Below, piece by piece: positions 1 to 11,542 of a stretch of DNA of 64,000 nt (the stretch's first letter is position 1; each line of letters begins with the position of its first letter). The stretch covers positions 1,736,001-1,800,000 of the forward strand of contig WJXW01000005.1 in the NCBI GenBank assembly GCA_015832175.1, written 5' to 3'. Position numbers and translations under genes: made by a program. Source of the stretch: Paraphaeosphaeria minitans. Its lineage: Eukaryota; Ascomycota; Dothideomycetes; Pleosporales; Didymosphaeriaceae. The notes beneath the pieces are model-generated. The model had not been told where the DNA came from and searched no databases. It saw only the letters and a list, made by a program, of their open reading frames with translations.

Positions 1-1777
1 TGAGGGTGTCGATGTGGGCCCACCACCGAAGAGGGACACCGAGGTCGTCACATACAGCAAGGGCGTCCAGGCAGACATAGACTGGAGTCCGAGAAAGACA
101 CGCGGATCAGGCGAAAGCGATTCTGAGCGCGACGAAAGCCCGACTCGGTCGCCGCGGACCCCCAAGCGAATGAGCCGTCGTCAGAAAGAGAGGGACGAGG
201 AGATCCGGCTGCAGCTAAAGAAGGAGATTGAGGAAGAAATCAAGGCAGCACAGAAGGCAGTAGATGCTGGCGAAGTTCAAAAAGTCTCGGGCGAAAACTA
301 CCCGTTCAAGACCCTCTCGAATGAGGAGTTGACGGCCGTTGAGAACTCTAACGACTTTATAGATTTTGTGGAGAGGAGCACCAAGGTTCTGGAGCGTGCA
401 CTAGATCAGCAACTGGACTACGATATTTTGGCCGACTATGCGCTAGGAGGTGCCAGCATTGACGAAGAGGATGAGGGTTATGGCTCGAGTGGAGGGAAGA
501 AGGGCAGGCGAATAAGGGAGATCGCTCAGTTCTGGGATGAGAGGTGGAGCAAGAAGAGGATGATCTCAGATCTTGGCTTCTCTACGAAGGTGAGGAAGCC
601 AGTGTTTGTACATTGATCACATGCTGATACTCCGCAGTTCCCCGAGCTTGTCCTCGCCTCCTACACCAAGAATCCCTCCGCCCCACATGATCCAGATGGT
701 CTCATCCAGGTGTGGAACCTTCACATGCACGACCGACCAGAGTACATTTTCCACGCCCAATCCGACATTCTGACTGCCAAGTTCTCGCCCTTCCATCCGA
801 ATCTCATCATTGGGGGTGCCTACTCGGGACAAGTACTGCTGTGGGACACCCGCGCAAAGTCGTCTCCTGTACAAAAGACACCCCTCACAGGATCGGGACA
901 CACGCATCCGGTCTACTCTATTGACATTGTCGGAACACAAAATGCCAACAACATCATCTCAGCTTCAACAGACGGCGTGGTTTGCGGTTGGACAGTAGAC
1001 ATGCTCTCGCAACCGCAAGAGTTCCTCGAGCTCACCTCACCGCCACCTGCTAAGACAGATGATATGGCGGTCACATGTATCGCCTTCCCGCAATCCGATC
1101 CGACATACTTTCTTGCGGGCACAGAAGAAGGCTCGATCTACCCCTGCCATCGTTATGACCGTGCTGGAGCCAAGGCTGGTGTTGACGGCCGGGTGAAGTA
1201 CGGTGGCCATGCAGCGCCAGTCATGAGTCTGGATTTCCATCCTGCCAAAGGCCAGATCGATCTTGGGGATCTTGTTCTCAGCTCCTCGGTCGACTGGAGT
1301 GTTAGACTTTGGAAAGTGCGTCCACCGGCGGCGACAGGACCTTCGAATACGTCTGCGCCCGGAGCCGCACAGCACGTCACATCCATTTTGGACATCGCCC
1401 GCGAAGACCTCGTGTACGATGCTCGCTGGTCGCCTGTCAAGCCTTCGGTCTTCGGCCTCGTCGACGGTGCGGGTAGCCTAGAAGTATGGGACCTCAACGT
1501 CGATGTCGAAATTCCCGTTCAAAAAGTCACGCCGAGTGAAAACAAGCGAGGTGCGCTGTCTGGTGGTATGGGCTCCATGAAGCGAAGTCTAAACAAGCTG
1601 TCGTGGGAGAAGAACGAAGGTAGGAGGGTCGCGGTTGCGGGCATGGACGGCGTCGTAACTGTGTTCGAGGTCGGCAGCGACCTCGGTGGTGTGGAGACCA
1701 AGGGTGAGGAGTGGAGTGGAGTCAAGAGGTTGGTTGGCCGGTTGGAGGGGGCGAGTGAGGGTGTGAATGGGAAATAG
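1..1777 (+). CDS. Cytoplasmic dynein intermediate chain (5' partial)
   Basis: The intermediate chain of the cytoplasmic dynein motor holds the heavy chains and light chains together and binds dynactin. The reading frame is open from base 2 with no start codon, so the N-terminus lies outside the window. About 575 residues are visible. Exon 1 ends at 589 (STK) and a GT..AG intron 590-637 joins to FPELVLASY at 638. The first part is charged and helical (RRQKERDEEIRLQLKKE), then comes the family segment around LSNEELTAVENSNDFIDF, then WD40 repeats (VWNLHMHDRPEY, GQVLLWDTRA, VDWSVRLWKV, GSLEVWDLNV). Length and order match fungal dynein intermediate chains of about 650-700 residues. The next gene is convergent. 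The identity is secure from family knowledge; the missing N-terminus is seen directly. Confidence 0.9.
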
Positions 1778-2113
1778 GATTTACAGTCAGCTCTCTGATG
1801 CATCGCGGGCTGGATTTGGAGGCTCCGATTGTCAGGAGCCAGGTGGTGGACTTCTTCTCGCAGGCATTTTCGGCGCTTGGTCTTCTTCGACATACCCCAT
1901 TACGCTCTGCTTATACCAACATGAAGACGTTGATTATTCAACGTCGATGCTTGTACCCAAAAAGCATTCTGCTGCTCTGTGTCGTTGCTTTCGCTCGACG
2001 AAGTGGATGGAGTGTTGCATTCATGGCATCTTCAATGACAGACTTACTAGCCAGCATTTCTCACTTATCCTGTGCCCATACTAATGTACAATAGGGTATC
2101 AAAAACACAACCG
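1778..2113. other. Convergent 3' intergenic region
   Basis: This 336-base gap lies between the stop of the dynein gene and the stop of the convergent zinc-finger gene. It presumably holds both 3' untranslated regions. I see no recognisable gene or repeat in it. Confidence 0.5.
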
Positions 2114-3826
2114 TCAGCCCAAAAACCCATTCCTGCCCAGATACTTGATCGCCTCAAGAGCCAGGCGGTCCGCCTTATCCAGTTCCTGCTCCACCATCTT
2201 CTCATACAAGCCCATGCGCTTCGGTTCCTCTTCGCCGTGCTTATTCCTGCAGTACTTATACTTGCACCGTCCTGTCATCTTCCACTGCTGACAGACGCCC
2301 GCCTGGGATTTACTCGAGGGTTCGGCCCGAGGAGCGGGGAGCCTGCGCGGAGGTGGGGGTACTATGGGGGCTGCGATGGTCTTCGAGCTTTGCGCTTCGG
2401 GGGGTGCGTCTGAGTCCGAGGCTTTGTCGGCTTCGGGTTCGGATACATCATCCACGGAGAACTCGTCACTTGAAACCACGGAGGACTCTGAGAGGATGGA
2501 GCTTGCCTCGTCAGATTCGGTGTCGGTTCCGTATCCTAGACCAAGATCGAGGGATTGCTGGGCGGTGCTGTCTGAAGGAGGCTTTGCGGCAGCTTGGTTT
2601 GATGCCATGCTAGTTTTCGCCTTCTCGCGGAGTTCTTGGGGCCTGGGTTTCGACGATCTGGCATGCTTGTTCGCGGCTTTCCCTTTACGTCGGTCATTTG
2701 ATTTCGCTTCCCCGCCGGTCCTTCCCTTCTCTGGAGTGCCTTTGACTCTGTGCAAGAAGTTTATTTCATTGGTTCTCCTTTCCGCAGCCAACTGCGCTTT
2801 CTCAGCAACCCTTTGCTGAGTCGGAAAGTTCGTCTTCCTGTCCTTGATGTATTCCGCAAACTCTGCCGCTGTCTGCAAGGATATCGTTTCGCCGTTGTGT
2901 TCAAATATCATCCCCTTTCCGTCCCAATTTGCTGCAAGAAGTGCCTCCTCGTCCCGATCATCGTCGTCGTCTTCACTGCTCGACTCCTCAATGTAGTCCA
3001 AACTAGTGAGGCCCAGCTTTACGCGCTTCTGGTTGTGGTTGTTTGCCCCGCTTGCTTTAGATGTATCCGTAGGCTGTGGGATTGACGGTAAAGAGAAGCC
3101 AAAGCCTGGTATAGAAGGAGGAGCCTTCGCTTTGGCTCTCGGAGGTTTTTGTGAAGGCGCGTTTTGCGCAGGAGCTTTCTGAATGGGCGAATGGTTGTAT
3201 TTAATAGGTTGCTGTTGTTTCCACCGCTCAACCCGTTCGTTTCGTTGCCTCTTTCTGGGACTGGGTTGAGGATTCGAAGACTGGCTATGGAGTATTGGTT
3301 GCTGTGGCGCAACCGGTTGGCCATATGCTGGATTCGCGCTCCCATTTGCCATATTAGCTGCAAAAGCAGGCATAGTCTGCATGCCAGCGGGTGTCGCCAT
3401 GAATGCCATCGCTTGTGCGAAGGCCCCAGGGTCTAGCGGTTGAACATGGTTCGCAGGAGGGGTGGGAAGCGCCGGATTCGGACACGCAGGGGCGAAGTTC
3501 GTGTTGACGTAGGTCTGTGGCGCCGTATGGGATTGTTGCTGTTGTTGCTGCTGCTGGAAAGGTGCGCCGTAGCTTTGAGAGCCTCCTCTTCCACCTTGAT
3601 GTTGTCGTTGTCCGCCCACGTGCCCACCACGCTGATTTCTACCCCTTGAATTTCCTCCCGCTTGATTCTGACCGCGCCCTCTTGGTGCACCACCCCGTCC
3701 TCGGCCTCTCTCACCTCTGCCTGAGGTTGCTCCCCTTTGGCTTCCATACGTTGACGGCGCATCGTTCGATGCCTTCGGCTGCGGTGGCGGAGGCGGAGGC
3801 GGAGGCGGAAACTTGAAAGGCGCCAT
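2114..3826 (-). CDS. NUFIP1/Rsa1-like CCCH zinc-finger protein
   Basis: A 570-residue intronless protein. It opens with a poly-proline run (residues about 7-15), then an RGG/RG-rich segment (about 30-85) and Q/P/N-rich low complexity. The conserved NUFIP segment follows (IKDRKTNFPTQQRVAEKAQ, about residue 330). Acidic serine clusters come next, and near the C-terminus there is one CCCH finger (GVCQQWKMTGRCKYKYCRNKH) with three Cys and one His. NUFIP1 and yeast Rsa1 are scaffolds that load Snu13/15.5K onto box C/D snoRNPs with the R2TP chaperone, and the RNA-binding look of this protein fits that. The NUFIP segment and finger are seen; the snoRNP role comes from the family. It is divergent from RPC25 across a 294-base shared promoter. 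Confidence 0.75.
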   Translation of the reverse strand: MAPFKFPPPPPPPPPQPKASNDAPSTYGSQRGATSGRGERGRGRGGAPRGRGQNQAGGNSRGRNQRGGHVGGQRQHQGGRGGSQSYGAPFQQQQQQQQSHTAPQTYVNTNFAPACPNPALPTPPANHVQPLDPGAFAQAMAFMATPAGMQTMPAFAANMANGSANPAYGQPVAPQQPILHSQSSNPQPSPRKRQRNERVERWKQQQPIKYNHSPIQKAPAQNAPSQKPPRAKAKAPPSIPGFGFSLPSIPQPTDTSKASGANNHNQKRVKLGLTSLDYIEESSSEDDDDDRDEEALLAANWDGKGMIFEHNGETISLQTAAEFAEYIKDRKTNFPTQQRVAEKAQLAAERRTNEINFLHRVKGTPEKGRTGGEAKSNDRRKGKAANKHARSSKPRPQELREKAKTSMASNQAAAKPPSDSTAQQSLDLGLGYGTDTESDEASSILSESSVVSSDEFSVDDVSEPEADKASDSDAPPEAQSSKTIAAPIVPPPPRRLPAPRAEPSSKSQAGVCQQWKMTGRCKYKYCRNKHGEEEPKRMGLYEKMVEQELDKADRLALEAIKYLGRNGFLG

Positions 3827-4120
3827 GCTGGCCTCGCTAGCAGCTACCTTGTCGATGCGAGGTATTCAATATGTGCTCGAGTTCGGGGTGTCAACAAGAA
3901 TGATGCACAGGTCTGTCCACGCGAGGCCGTCAACTCAGAAAAGCTAAGGTTATCGATAAGAAGCGCTGACGCTAGCGTAGCCGCGACCAAGGCACCAATT
4001 CGCGCCTTTCAACATGACTTTTCTCAGTCACTCAGACGATGCGGTAGCCCATGTTCAAATACCCCCAAAAATCGAGACCTAGACACGCCTGAGCATGTGC
4101 GTGAACTCTCATCATTCGTC
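3827..4120. promoter_or_regulatory. Divergent promoter region, NUFIP-like / RPC25
   Basis: The 294 bases between two divergent start codons must contain both promoters. I see no clear TATA box. The region is where transcription of a snoRNP-assembly gene and a Pol III subunit gene would be coordinated, but that co-regulation is inference only. Confidence 0.45.
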
Positions 4121-4940
4121 ATGTTCATCCTTGTAAGATCTTTGCGCTGTTACCACCAATCTGCACTGACCTTTGAAAAAGACAACCATTGAAGATCTGA
4201 TTCAGATCGCGCCCCAGGACTTCAGCAAGGAAAGCGCACAAGCAATCAAGGATGCCATCAACATCAAATACGCGAACAAGGTCATACACAAGGTTGGGTT
4301 GTGCATAACGATGTGGGATATGCTCAAGGCATCCGAGGGACTTATTGGTCACGGGACTGGGCTTGTCAATGTCAACGGTACTTCCCTCTTCTCCATCTTA
4401 TAACTGGTCCGACAAGTCCTGACCGACATCTACAGTCGAGTTCCGCCTAGTAGTCTTTCGTCCTTTCCGCGGTGAAATTCTACACGGACGCATCAAGTCC
4501 GCCAACGAGCAAGGCATGGTCATTGACCTCGATTTCACATACGAAGTTTTTGTCCCCCAAGCCAACCTTTTCGAACCATCTCACTACGACCCCGGTGAGA
4601 ACGCCTGGGTGTGGAGTCCACCCGACGGAGAGGAGTTCTTCTTCGATAAGGGTGAAACAGTGCTCTTGAGAGTCGAACGCGAGGAATGGTTCGACCAGAA
4701 GCCCAGCATCGTGCAGAAAGACGAGCACGGAAACGTCGTGGAGAGGAGAGGTGTGCCTTGGAGAATCATTGTGAGTTTCTTCCGCCCCGCGGCAAGATGT
4801 CAATTGCTAACACGCTCAAGGCATCGATGAATCAATCTGGACTGGGACCATGTATGTGGTGGGAGGGCCAGGAAGGTGAAGAAGAGGAAGGGGAGCAACA
4901 ACCGCTCGAGAATGGGGACGTCGAGATGGACGACGCGTAA
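4121..4940 (+). CDS. RPC25: RNA polymerase III subunit RPC25 (RPC8)
   Basis: Rpc25 is the Rpb7-like stalk subunit of RNA polymerase III, pairing with Rpc17 and needed for initiation. Four exons: 4121-4132 (only MFIL), 4182-4377, 4436-4770 and 4821-4940, all with GT..AG borders and consistent phase, giving 220 residues. The start is set by the family: yeast Rpc25 also begins MFIL and then passes directly into the domain seen here as TTIEDLIQIAP. Family signatures include ANKVIHKVGLCITMWDML, VEFRLVVFRPFRGEI and the C-terminal GLGPCMWWE. The length is typical (about 210-220). An acidic tail follows the last signature. The 12-nt first exon would be missed by simple ORF calling. Confidence 0.95.
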
Positions 4941-5087
4941 TATTATACCATTTCAGTTGCATGGGTGGCGTTCGGGAGCAGGGCGTTGGTAAGAAAAGCC
5001 TCGAGTGCGGGGATCGCTGTGATCTTTTGCATCACACTGGCTTTCTTCACACAGGAAAGATCCCAGTCTTGGAACAGGAATACGATA

Positions 5088-5428
5088 TCATTCTCCAACA
5101 ACGTATGTGCAGCCTCCCTCTCCCATCCAAACCTCGTGAAGCCTCTTGGCATCAACGTCCAGTCGAGCGCCGGGTCCAAACGTTTCCTTTCTTGGTTTCT
5201 GGTCTTCAGGATACGTGATAGTCAATTCGCCGTTAAGAATCAGATGGGTGGTCAGGCCATTATGTCTATGAGGCGGATAATGGGCGTTTCTGCGGTGACT
5301 CTGGTTAGTTGCTTCCGCTACAAGCATGTCAACGTGCAAGTGCGAGCATACGGTCCATCGGTCCAAGTGAAAACATGGCCGAAGCCCCAGGATCGAACCT
5401 TGGACTCTGCGTCGTTACGCGAAGGCAT
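5088..5428 (-). CDS. Small cupin-fold protein (two exons)
   Basis: A 92-residue protein built from exon 5352-5428 (MPSRNDAESKVRSWGF, then a short stretch up to the Gly-Pro junction) and exon 5088-5289. The intron 5290-5351 has GT..AG borders and keeps the frame. The body is a single cupin barrel: NAHYPPHRHNGLTTHLILNG carries a metal-type His pair (HRH), followed by a beta-rich segment with GPGARLDVDAKRLHEVWMG, where the last His would be another ligand. Small stand-alone cupins of this kind are common in ascomycetes and bacteria; their substrate is unknown. It is convergent with RPC25 (147 bases between stops). The fold is well supported, the function is not. Confidence 0.8.
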
Positions 5429-6118
5429 CTTGATACCTAGATACTTGTAGAAGTGCGATATGACTTATCAGCACTGTCAGTAGTCTATGTGGAGCTTGCT
5501 AGCCAGACCCTGGGTGACGTCAACGCCATCTACCTACCTACCGCTTGGCAGGCACGCAGTCGGAGCATCACGCCCTGAGGCATCTGCAGCCACGCAACAC
5601 TGTCCGATTCCTGCATTTACAGCGACGACGGGCAATGTGACATGCGCCGCTTCTGCAAACAAGCCCGGGACGCCATGCCGACGCCACAGTCGGACATCAA
5701 ACAGGCATAGGTCGCCAAGCCACACGAGCTGGTGTCAGCCCTGCACCCGTACCTAGGTATACCTCCCTAATGTTGCTGAGTTGTGCCCTTCTTTAACGTT
5801 GTACCGCACCCCTCGTAGCCTTGCACAGTCACAAAATCTTTCTCTGCGTGGAGCGGTCTTGCATGCGTATCAAGTGAGTCGTTGAGACCTGTCTCAATTG
5901 GGGCAAACGCTCCACTGCCCATGTTTGTTTGCTGAGCGAGGCATGAAATAGCTGAGCTGATGTCTTGCAGCCTTTCCCGCGTATCAGCTAGCTGCGCAGC
6001 TGTGTTGCTTCCTCTCTCTGCACATTAGGCAGGGCCGTCTGACCTCTCTCTCCTGGCTACTTTCCAACCTCCTACAGACCGCTCCTCGTTCTCCGACCCC
6101 GCTGGGCCCCACCACAGC
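5429..6118. other. Divergent intergenic region, cupin / phospholipase C
   Basis: About 690 bases separate two divergent genes. It contains short ACCTACCTACC-type motifs near 5531-5545 and 5751-5765 that recur elsewhere in the window. Just before the phospholipase start the DNA is rich in C and T, as fungal 5' leaders often are. The short ORFs here have no protein-like character. Confidence 0.4.
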
Positions 6119-8787
6119 ATGGCAGCCCCTCCACCCACAGATGCGAAGGCAGCCAGTCCTGCGAACGATTCTAAGCTCGGTCTCCCCAAAGCTGACAAGG
6201 CCGAGCTGCAGGCCGGAGGAGGCAGTGCAGCGGAGGCACAAAAAGCGAGGACGGTAGAGTCGCTGAACTCGACCTTGTCGACATACCTGAAGACGCTTTA
6301 CGAAGAGTTAGAGAAGGAATACAAGCTCGATTCCGAAGAAGGGCTCGCCGAGTGGCTCGCCTATGAGCAAAAAGCACCGGCTGTGGATGCTAAGATACTC
6401 AAGGATGGCTCGTTCTCGCATTTCGCCAACTACTTCACCAGCGATGCGGGAAACGCTATGAAGCCTGCGGAAGTTGTGGACGGATCGTGGCCCATATCGA
6501 ACTATTTCATCTCCTCGAGCCACAACACATACCTGACGGGGAACCAGCTAGCAAGCGCTGCAAGCGTGGACGCCTACAAGAATGTACGACGCAACGCTAT
6601 CCTCCACGTACACGTCGCTGATGTTCGCAGGTACTCAAAAGGGGTTGCCGTTGTGTCGAAGTCGATGTATGGGATGGAGAACCGAAGTCAGATTCTGAGT
6701 CCAGTTCCGACGAGGAGGCTCAGAAGATAAGCGGCAGCGGGGTGAAGGAGATGATGAAAAAGGAAAAGAAGAGCTTGCGCAAACGGCTTGAGCTACGTTT
6801 TGGGCGAAAAGCGTCCCCACCACCCACAGAATCCCCGAAAGCAGCTTCTCCACCTCCGCCAGCTGCCGAACAACGAATTGCGCCATGGCGGTCGAACACC
6901 TCGAGCAGGGCTGAGCCGAGGGTGCTTCATGGTACAGTCTTGCTACTGCCTTACGTTGCCATCATGAGCACCTGACTGACAAATCTCAGGCTACACTTTG
7001 ACCAAGGAGATGTCTTTCAGAGAAGTGTGTCAAACCATTCGAGACTATGCATTCGCCTCTTCGAACCTCCCATTGATCGTTAGCTTGGAAGTGCACACCA
7101 GTCCTGAGCAGCAGGAGATCATGGTAGAACTCATGGAGGAGTACTGGGGAGGGATGCTGGTCGATCTACCTCTCGATCCATCTGAGGCCTCCGAGCAGAT
7201 CAAACTTCCCACTCTGAAAGCTCTGGAGAACAAAATTCTCGTCAAGGTGAAACGCGCGAGCCACAAGCCAGTCGCTGCTGCTGCGAAGCCTGCAACTCTT
7301 CAGGCGCCCACTCAGTTAACCCCTCAACAAACCAATCAGTCCGGGCAGTCTGAAATCAGCTCAGATTCCGAGGACGCCGGAGCAGCCCAAGAGAAGCCGC
7401 CAGCGCCCAAACCGAAGGTCATTGACGCACTTTCAAATCTCGGTGTCTACTTCGGCGGTTACCACTACAAAGGATTGGATGTCCCGGGTACGTAAAGCAG
7501 TTTCAGGAGTGTTGATTTGTCGCTGACCAGTATGTAGAGGCCAACATTCCAACACACATATTCTCGCTTTCGGAGAGGACACTGATGGAAGTCCACGAAA
7601 CGAGCCCCGCCGCGCTCTTCAAGCACAACAAGAACTTTTTTATGCGCGCATACCCTAAGGGGCTTCGAGTGACCTCTTCCAACCTCAATCCAGCCATCTT
7701 CTGGCGACAGGGTGTGCAAATAGTAGCTCTCAACTGGCAACGCTGGGATGGGGGCATGATGCAAAATGAAGCCATGTTCGCGGGTACAGCTGGATGGGTG
7801 CTGAAACCAGAGGGCTATCGAAGCGCGAGTTCTGGGACTACGCTGAAGGATGCCATAGAGCATCACACCCTCGATCTTAGCATTGAATTCCTCGCCGGGC
7901 AAGAAATTCCACTTCCTCCCGAAGAAGACGACCCAGAAGATTTCAAGCCCTACATCAAGGTCGAGCTGCACGTCGAGAAGCCCGAGGAAGGAGAGGCCGA
8001 GTCAATTCCAGGAGGCGGGGCGAGCAGCAAGGGCGATTACAAGAAGAAGACCAGAACTGCAAAAACAACGAGTCCAGATTTTGGCCGAGAGATTGTAGAG
8101 TTCAAAGGTGTCAAGAGGGTGACAGAGGAATTGACATTCGTCAGGTAAGTCGTTCTCAGTTTTGCAAAGCCCCCGCTTCTGCCGCACACCCGTCACACAA
8201 TGGCGAGCTCAATCTTCCAACATACGATACGTCCCGTTTCGCTGGTTCTGTGGGCCTCAGATTTGCATGCCACGTCGAGCGAGGCAACGAACCGCTGCAT
8301 CTGCTCCAGCGACATTAGCCTTGCCGTTGGTGTGCATCAAGCCGGTCCATTTACCGAGATTCTGGTTACACCGCTGGGATCGGGCATGTTAGCGCTGCAT
8401 ATCGCCGCTATATCCGTTTCGGAGATGCGGCTACTCACATCTTCGACTTCTCGTCATCTTTTGCCCTTCCTCTTCCTTTTTATCCGAATATCGTGCCGCG
8501 TGTTCATCCCATCTATCGCCCATCTCCGTCGACACGTGTCACTCGGGCCGGTGCCTTCTTTCTTTTTCGAGCCAGGATTAATATAGGATGAAAGCTGATG
8601 TGGTAATTCTCGCAGATTCAAAGTCATGGACGACGAGCGTATCAGCGATGACCTCGCGGCCTGGGCCTGCTTCCGGCTTGACCGCCTACAACCGGGTATC
8701 CGCATGCTGCACCTCTACAACTCCAACGGCGTCGTGTCCAAGGGTGTGCTGCTGGTACGGATCAAGAAGACGGTTAGTAAGGCGTGA
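6119..8787 (+). CDS. Phosphoinositide-specific phospholipase C
   Basis: The enzyme cleaves phosphatidylinositol 4,5-bisphosphate to diacylglycerol and inositol trisphosphate. Five exons (6119-6583, 6631-6931, 6990-7487, 7538-8144, 8616-8787) with GT..AG borders give 680 residues. The X box holds SSHNTYLTGNQLA (about residue 132, first catalytic His), RGCRCVEVDVWDG (metal-binding Glu and Asp) and LHGYTLTKEMSFREVC (second catalytic His, about 255). A Ser/Pro-rich insert (SPPPTESPKAASPPPP) splits the X box, as in other fungi. The Y box includes FKHNKNFFMRAYPKGLRVTSSN and a YVALNWQ-like segment (IVALNWQRWDGGMMQNEAMF). A C2 domain ends with WACFRLDRLQPGIRMLHLY and GVLLVRIKK. No N-terminal PH domain is seen. 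The last intron (8145-8615, 471 nt) is unusually long for this window. Confidence 0.93.
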
Positions 8788-11542
8788 AGACAGCTAGAGC
8801 TCCGCTTGCTGCTTCCATCTGCGCCTCCGTTCGTAACTTTACTGTTCCCGAACCGTACTGGCGCGCTGAGCCGTGATCCGCCTCCCGGATCCCGCTCCGT
8901 CTCCTTTGTCTCAGACCACAGGGAGTCCATACTGATCTGTGGATGCAGTTCTTCCCTGTCGGTCTTCGAGTTCATCGTGGGGCCAGTCTGGGACATGGAC
9001 ATGGTTACCATCTTCCACAGCACAAGCCAGCGCGCCATTTGTCGCAGAGGCATGCCAGCAAGCATGGGACGAGCCGCAGTGGAAGCAGTGGGCATACGAA
9101 GCCTTAGTGTTTGCATTTTGAGTTGGTCACTTAATGTGTTGTGCGTTGGACGTATACCTCTCCTTTGTGCTGCATTCAGAGCGAGCAATGCCTGCATAGA
9201 AATGATATCCTATTTGCAACTGAAAATGTCACTGGGTCTTCTATGTTTTGCTCGTACTGCGGTCGTGACCCCAACAAGCCTGTCCTTTGAATGGTCACCG
9301 AGAATGAAACGTAAACTGTACTGACTCGATATTGAGCGCCCATGGAAAGGATACAGACGCTAGAACAGCTGTGCACTCAAGCTTTGACGTTGCCACAAGT
9401 ACTGTGCCACCTCTCGTTCCTCTCGATCGTCAGGTATCCTTGTGGAGCGGCAGCGCACTTTCGAGAAGCGATAACGGCGCATTTGTACCTTCGATGGTAG
9501 TACCACGCTTCAGAAAGCCACACCGTCCGTACCAGTGGTGTCCTACATATACCTACATCGGATACTCGCCCTGGAAACGGCGACCAGAAGCCACTCCTGG
9601 GACTCTGGCAAACGCATGATTGGCTCCTGTGTTCAAGTCCAGATCGGCAGTTCACCGTGGCCAAAAGATAACTCCAGCGCAAACTTTTGTTCCGCTAATG
9701 GTGCGGTGCTGCAAGAAGGTTGTGGCGCTGTGCGAGGGCCAGGGTTCGCTGCGTTGGGTAATCCGTCAACAGCGCCAACGTGCAAGCACAAGACCGCATT
9801 GCGGGCCACGACGCCTTCATGAATGCACAAGGTGCCGAATCACGGCCCGCGGTGACTTGGCCGTTTCCCGGACACAACATCTGTTGAGATCTGCCCCTGT
9901 AGCATGCGGATCAGCAGAGGCCACGATCCGGCCACGCGAGAAGTAGGTATGGTGGGCGAGTCATGACTGCGGGTCCCGTATGCTGACGCGGGCGAATGCC
10001 CTGGCCAGCAGTGTCGTGCGTGGCGTGTAGGACTGTTAGTGTCTAGGCCGGGGGTCCCCAAAACGGTCGGATGCAAGATTGTTTCGGTTGTGGTTGTACC
10101 TACGGCTTGGCTGGGTCCGGGGAGCGACTTGTTGCGTAGTACCGGTAGCCAGGCTGCTGGCATTGCTCTTGAGGGGCTCCTTGTAGACGGCTCGAAGTGC
10201 CGTGCAGAGAAATGAATGAAGCGGCTTCACTTCCGTGTCGTCAGTCGTCTCCCGCAAGTGTAATATGCTCGGTCGGGTGAGAGTACAGGAAAGTCGGAGT
10301 CACAACACCATTCGCGCGGGCTCGAGGGCTTGGAGAGCACAAAATCCGACAAGACTATTCAATGCCGTCACCGATGGATGCGAGGACAGGTTTCGTAGTT
10401 GCGTGTGATGGGATGCAAGACTCGTTCGTGTGTGAATGGAGTGTCGTCAAAAGTGCTACTCAGCATTTGCAGAGAACCTCCACCATTGGAACTCCGCGTA
10501 GTGATTTGGGTAATACTTGACCAGGCCGTATTTCGAAAAGCTTAGCATTGGAAGATGGTTCACAGACGAGATACTGGATGGTGTTCTCACGGCAACATCA
10601 TGGCCGGTCGAGGTGCGTGAGACTTTGAAGCTAGTTGGAACCATCGTGTTTCCCAAGCGCCAACCGGTGTGAATATTAGCACTGTTATGATCGTACCTGT
10701 ACATCTCACATGACCCATGTATGTGCAGGCCACTGGAACAAGGTGATCTGCAAGTGCTGTGCTGCCAGCCGGGATCCTTTTCGTGTCCACTTATGGCGGC
10801 ACTGGGGTGCATGTAATGCAGCATGCCTACAACAATGCCACAATTAAGGCCAGTTGGACTTCATGCAGCGAAGTGAGCGTCTCGAGGCGTGGATCGGATG
10901 AAGTCAGTATGACGTGCTGTCTCGGGGCGTGGTCACTTCGAGATATAACTCACCGAGCGACGAAGGAGCGTTTCACACAGTGGAAAATAACGCCTCCAAG
11001 GGTATCTCGAGGCCTTGCGACTGGTGATGTATCGATGCTGGTGAACATTCGGAGGTGAACATTCGGAGCTACGTGTTGTCTCGGTCTCATGTGGGCCAAA
11101 CCGGAATAGTGAGAACAAGTGAACGGCGTACTATAGCCAAGCGGAAATGTGTATCGTGATACTACGGACGGGACGTATCACCTGAAGCTGCATCAGAGAT
11201 GTTGGGAACCCGACACCGCGGTTCGGTCTGCTACGTGGTAAACGTGTGATAGGCACCGACGGCTCGCACCGCGGTTGGTGAAGCCTGCGCAAGGCCTCGA
11301 CGATGGGTGGCGCTCTCGGACAAGGCGGTGACCGCGGTTTCAGAGGTCGCAATTTCAAGAAACGCACTATCATCGACATGAATGGCCAATGACATGGTTG
11401 TGAGGATTGCACGAGTAGCCGTGGTGGATAGTGATCTTGTCGGTTACTCTGTACTACATGTAGTTGCCGTGTATGATATGGTTTCCGAATCCAAATGAGC
11501 AGCGCTTGGAGAAAACGATAAAAGAACCAGGGTGGCCAATCG
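8788..11542. other. Gene-poor tract
   Basis: Over 2.7 kb I find no ORF with protein-like character, no terminal repeats and no tRNA-like fold that I can defend. Base composition is mixed rather than AT-rich, so it does not look like heavily RIP-mutated transposon DNA. ORFs of 60-170 codons in several frames overlap each other and look random. Confidence 0.4.

Noticed and set aside
14..616. Complete ORF starting at base 14
   Set aside because: The first codon is GTG and the frame is open to the window edge; it is the interior of the dynein intermediate chain gene, and its last nine codons (590-616) are intron.
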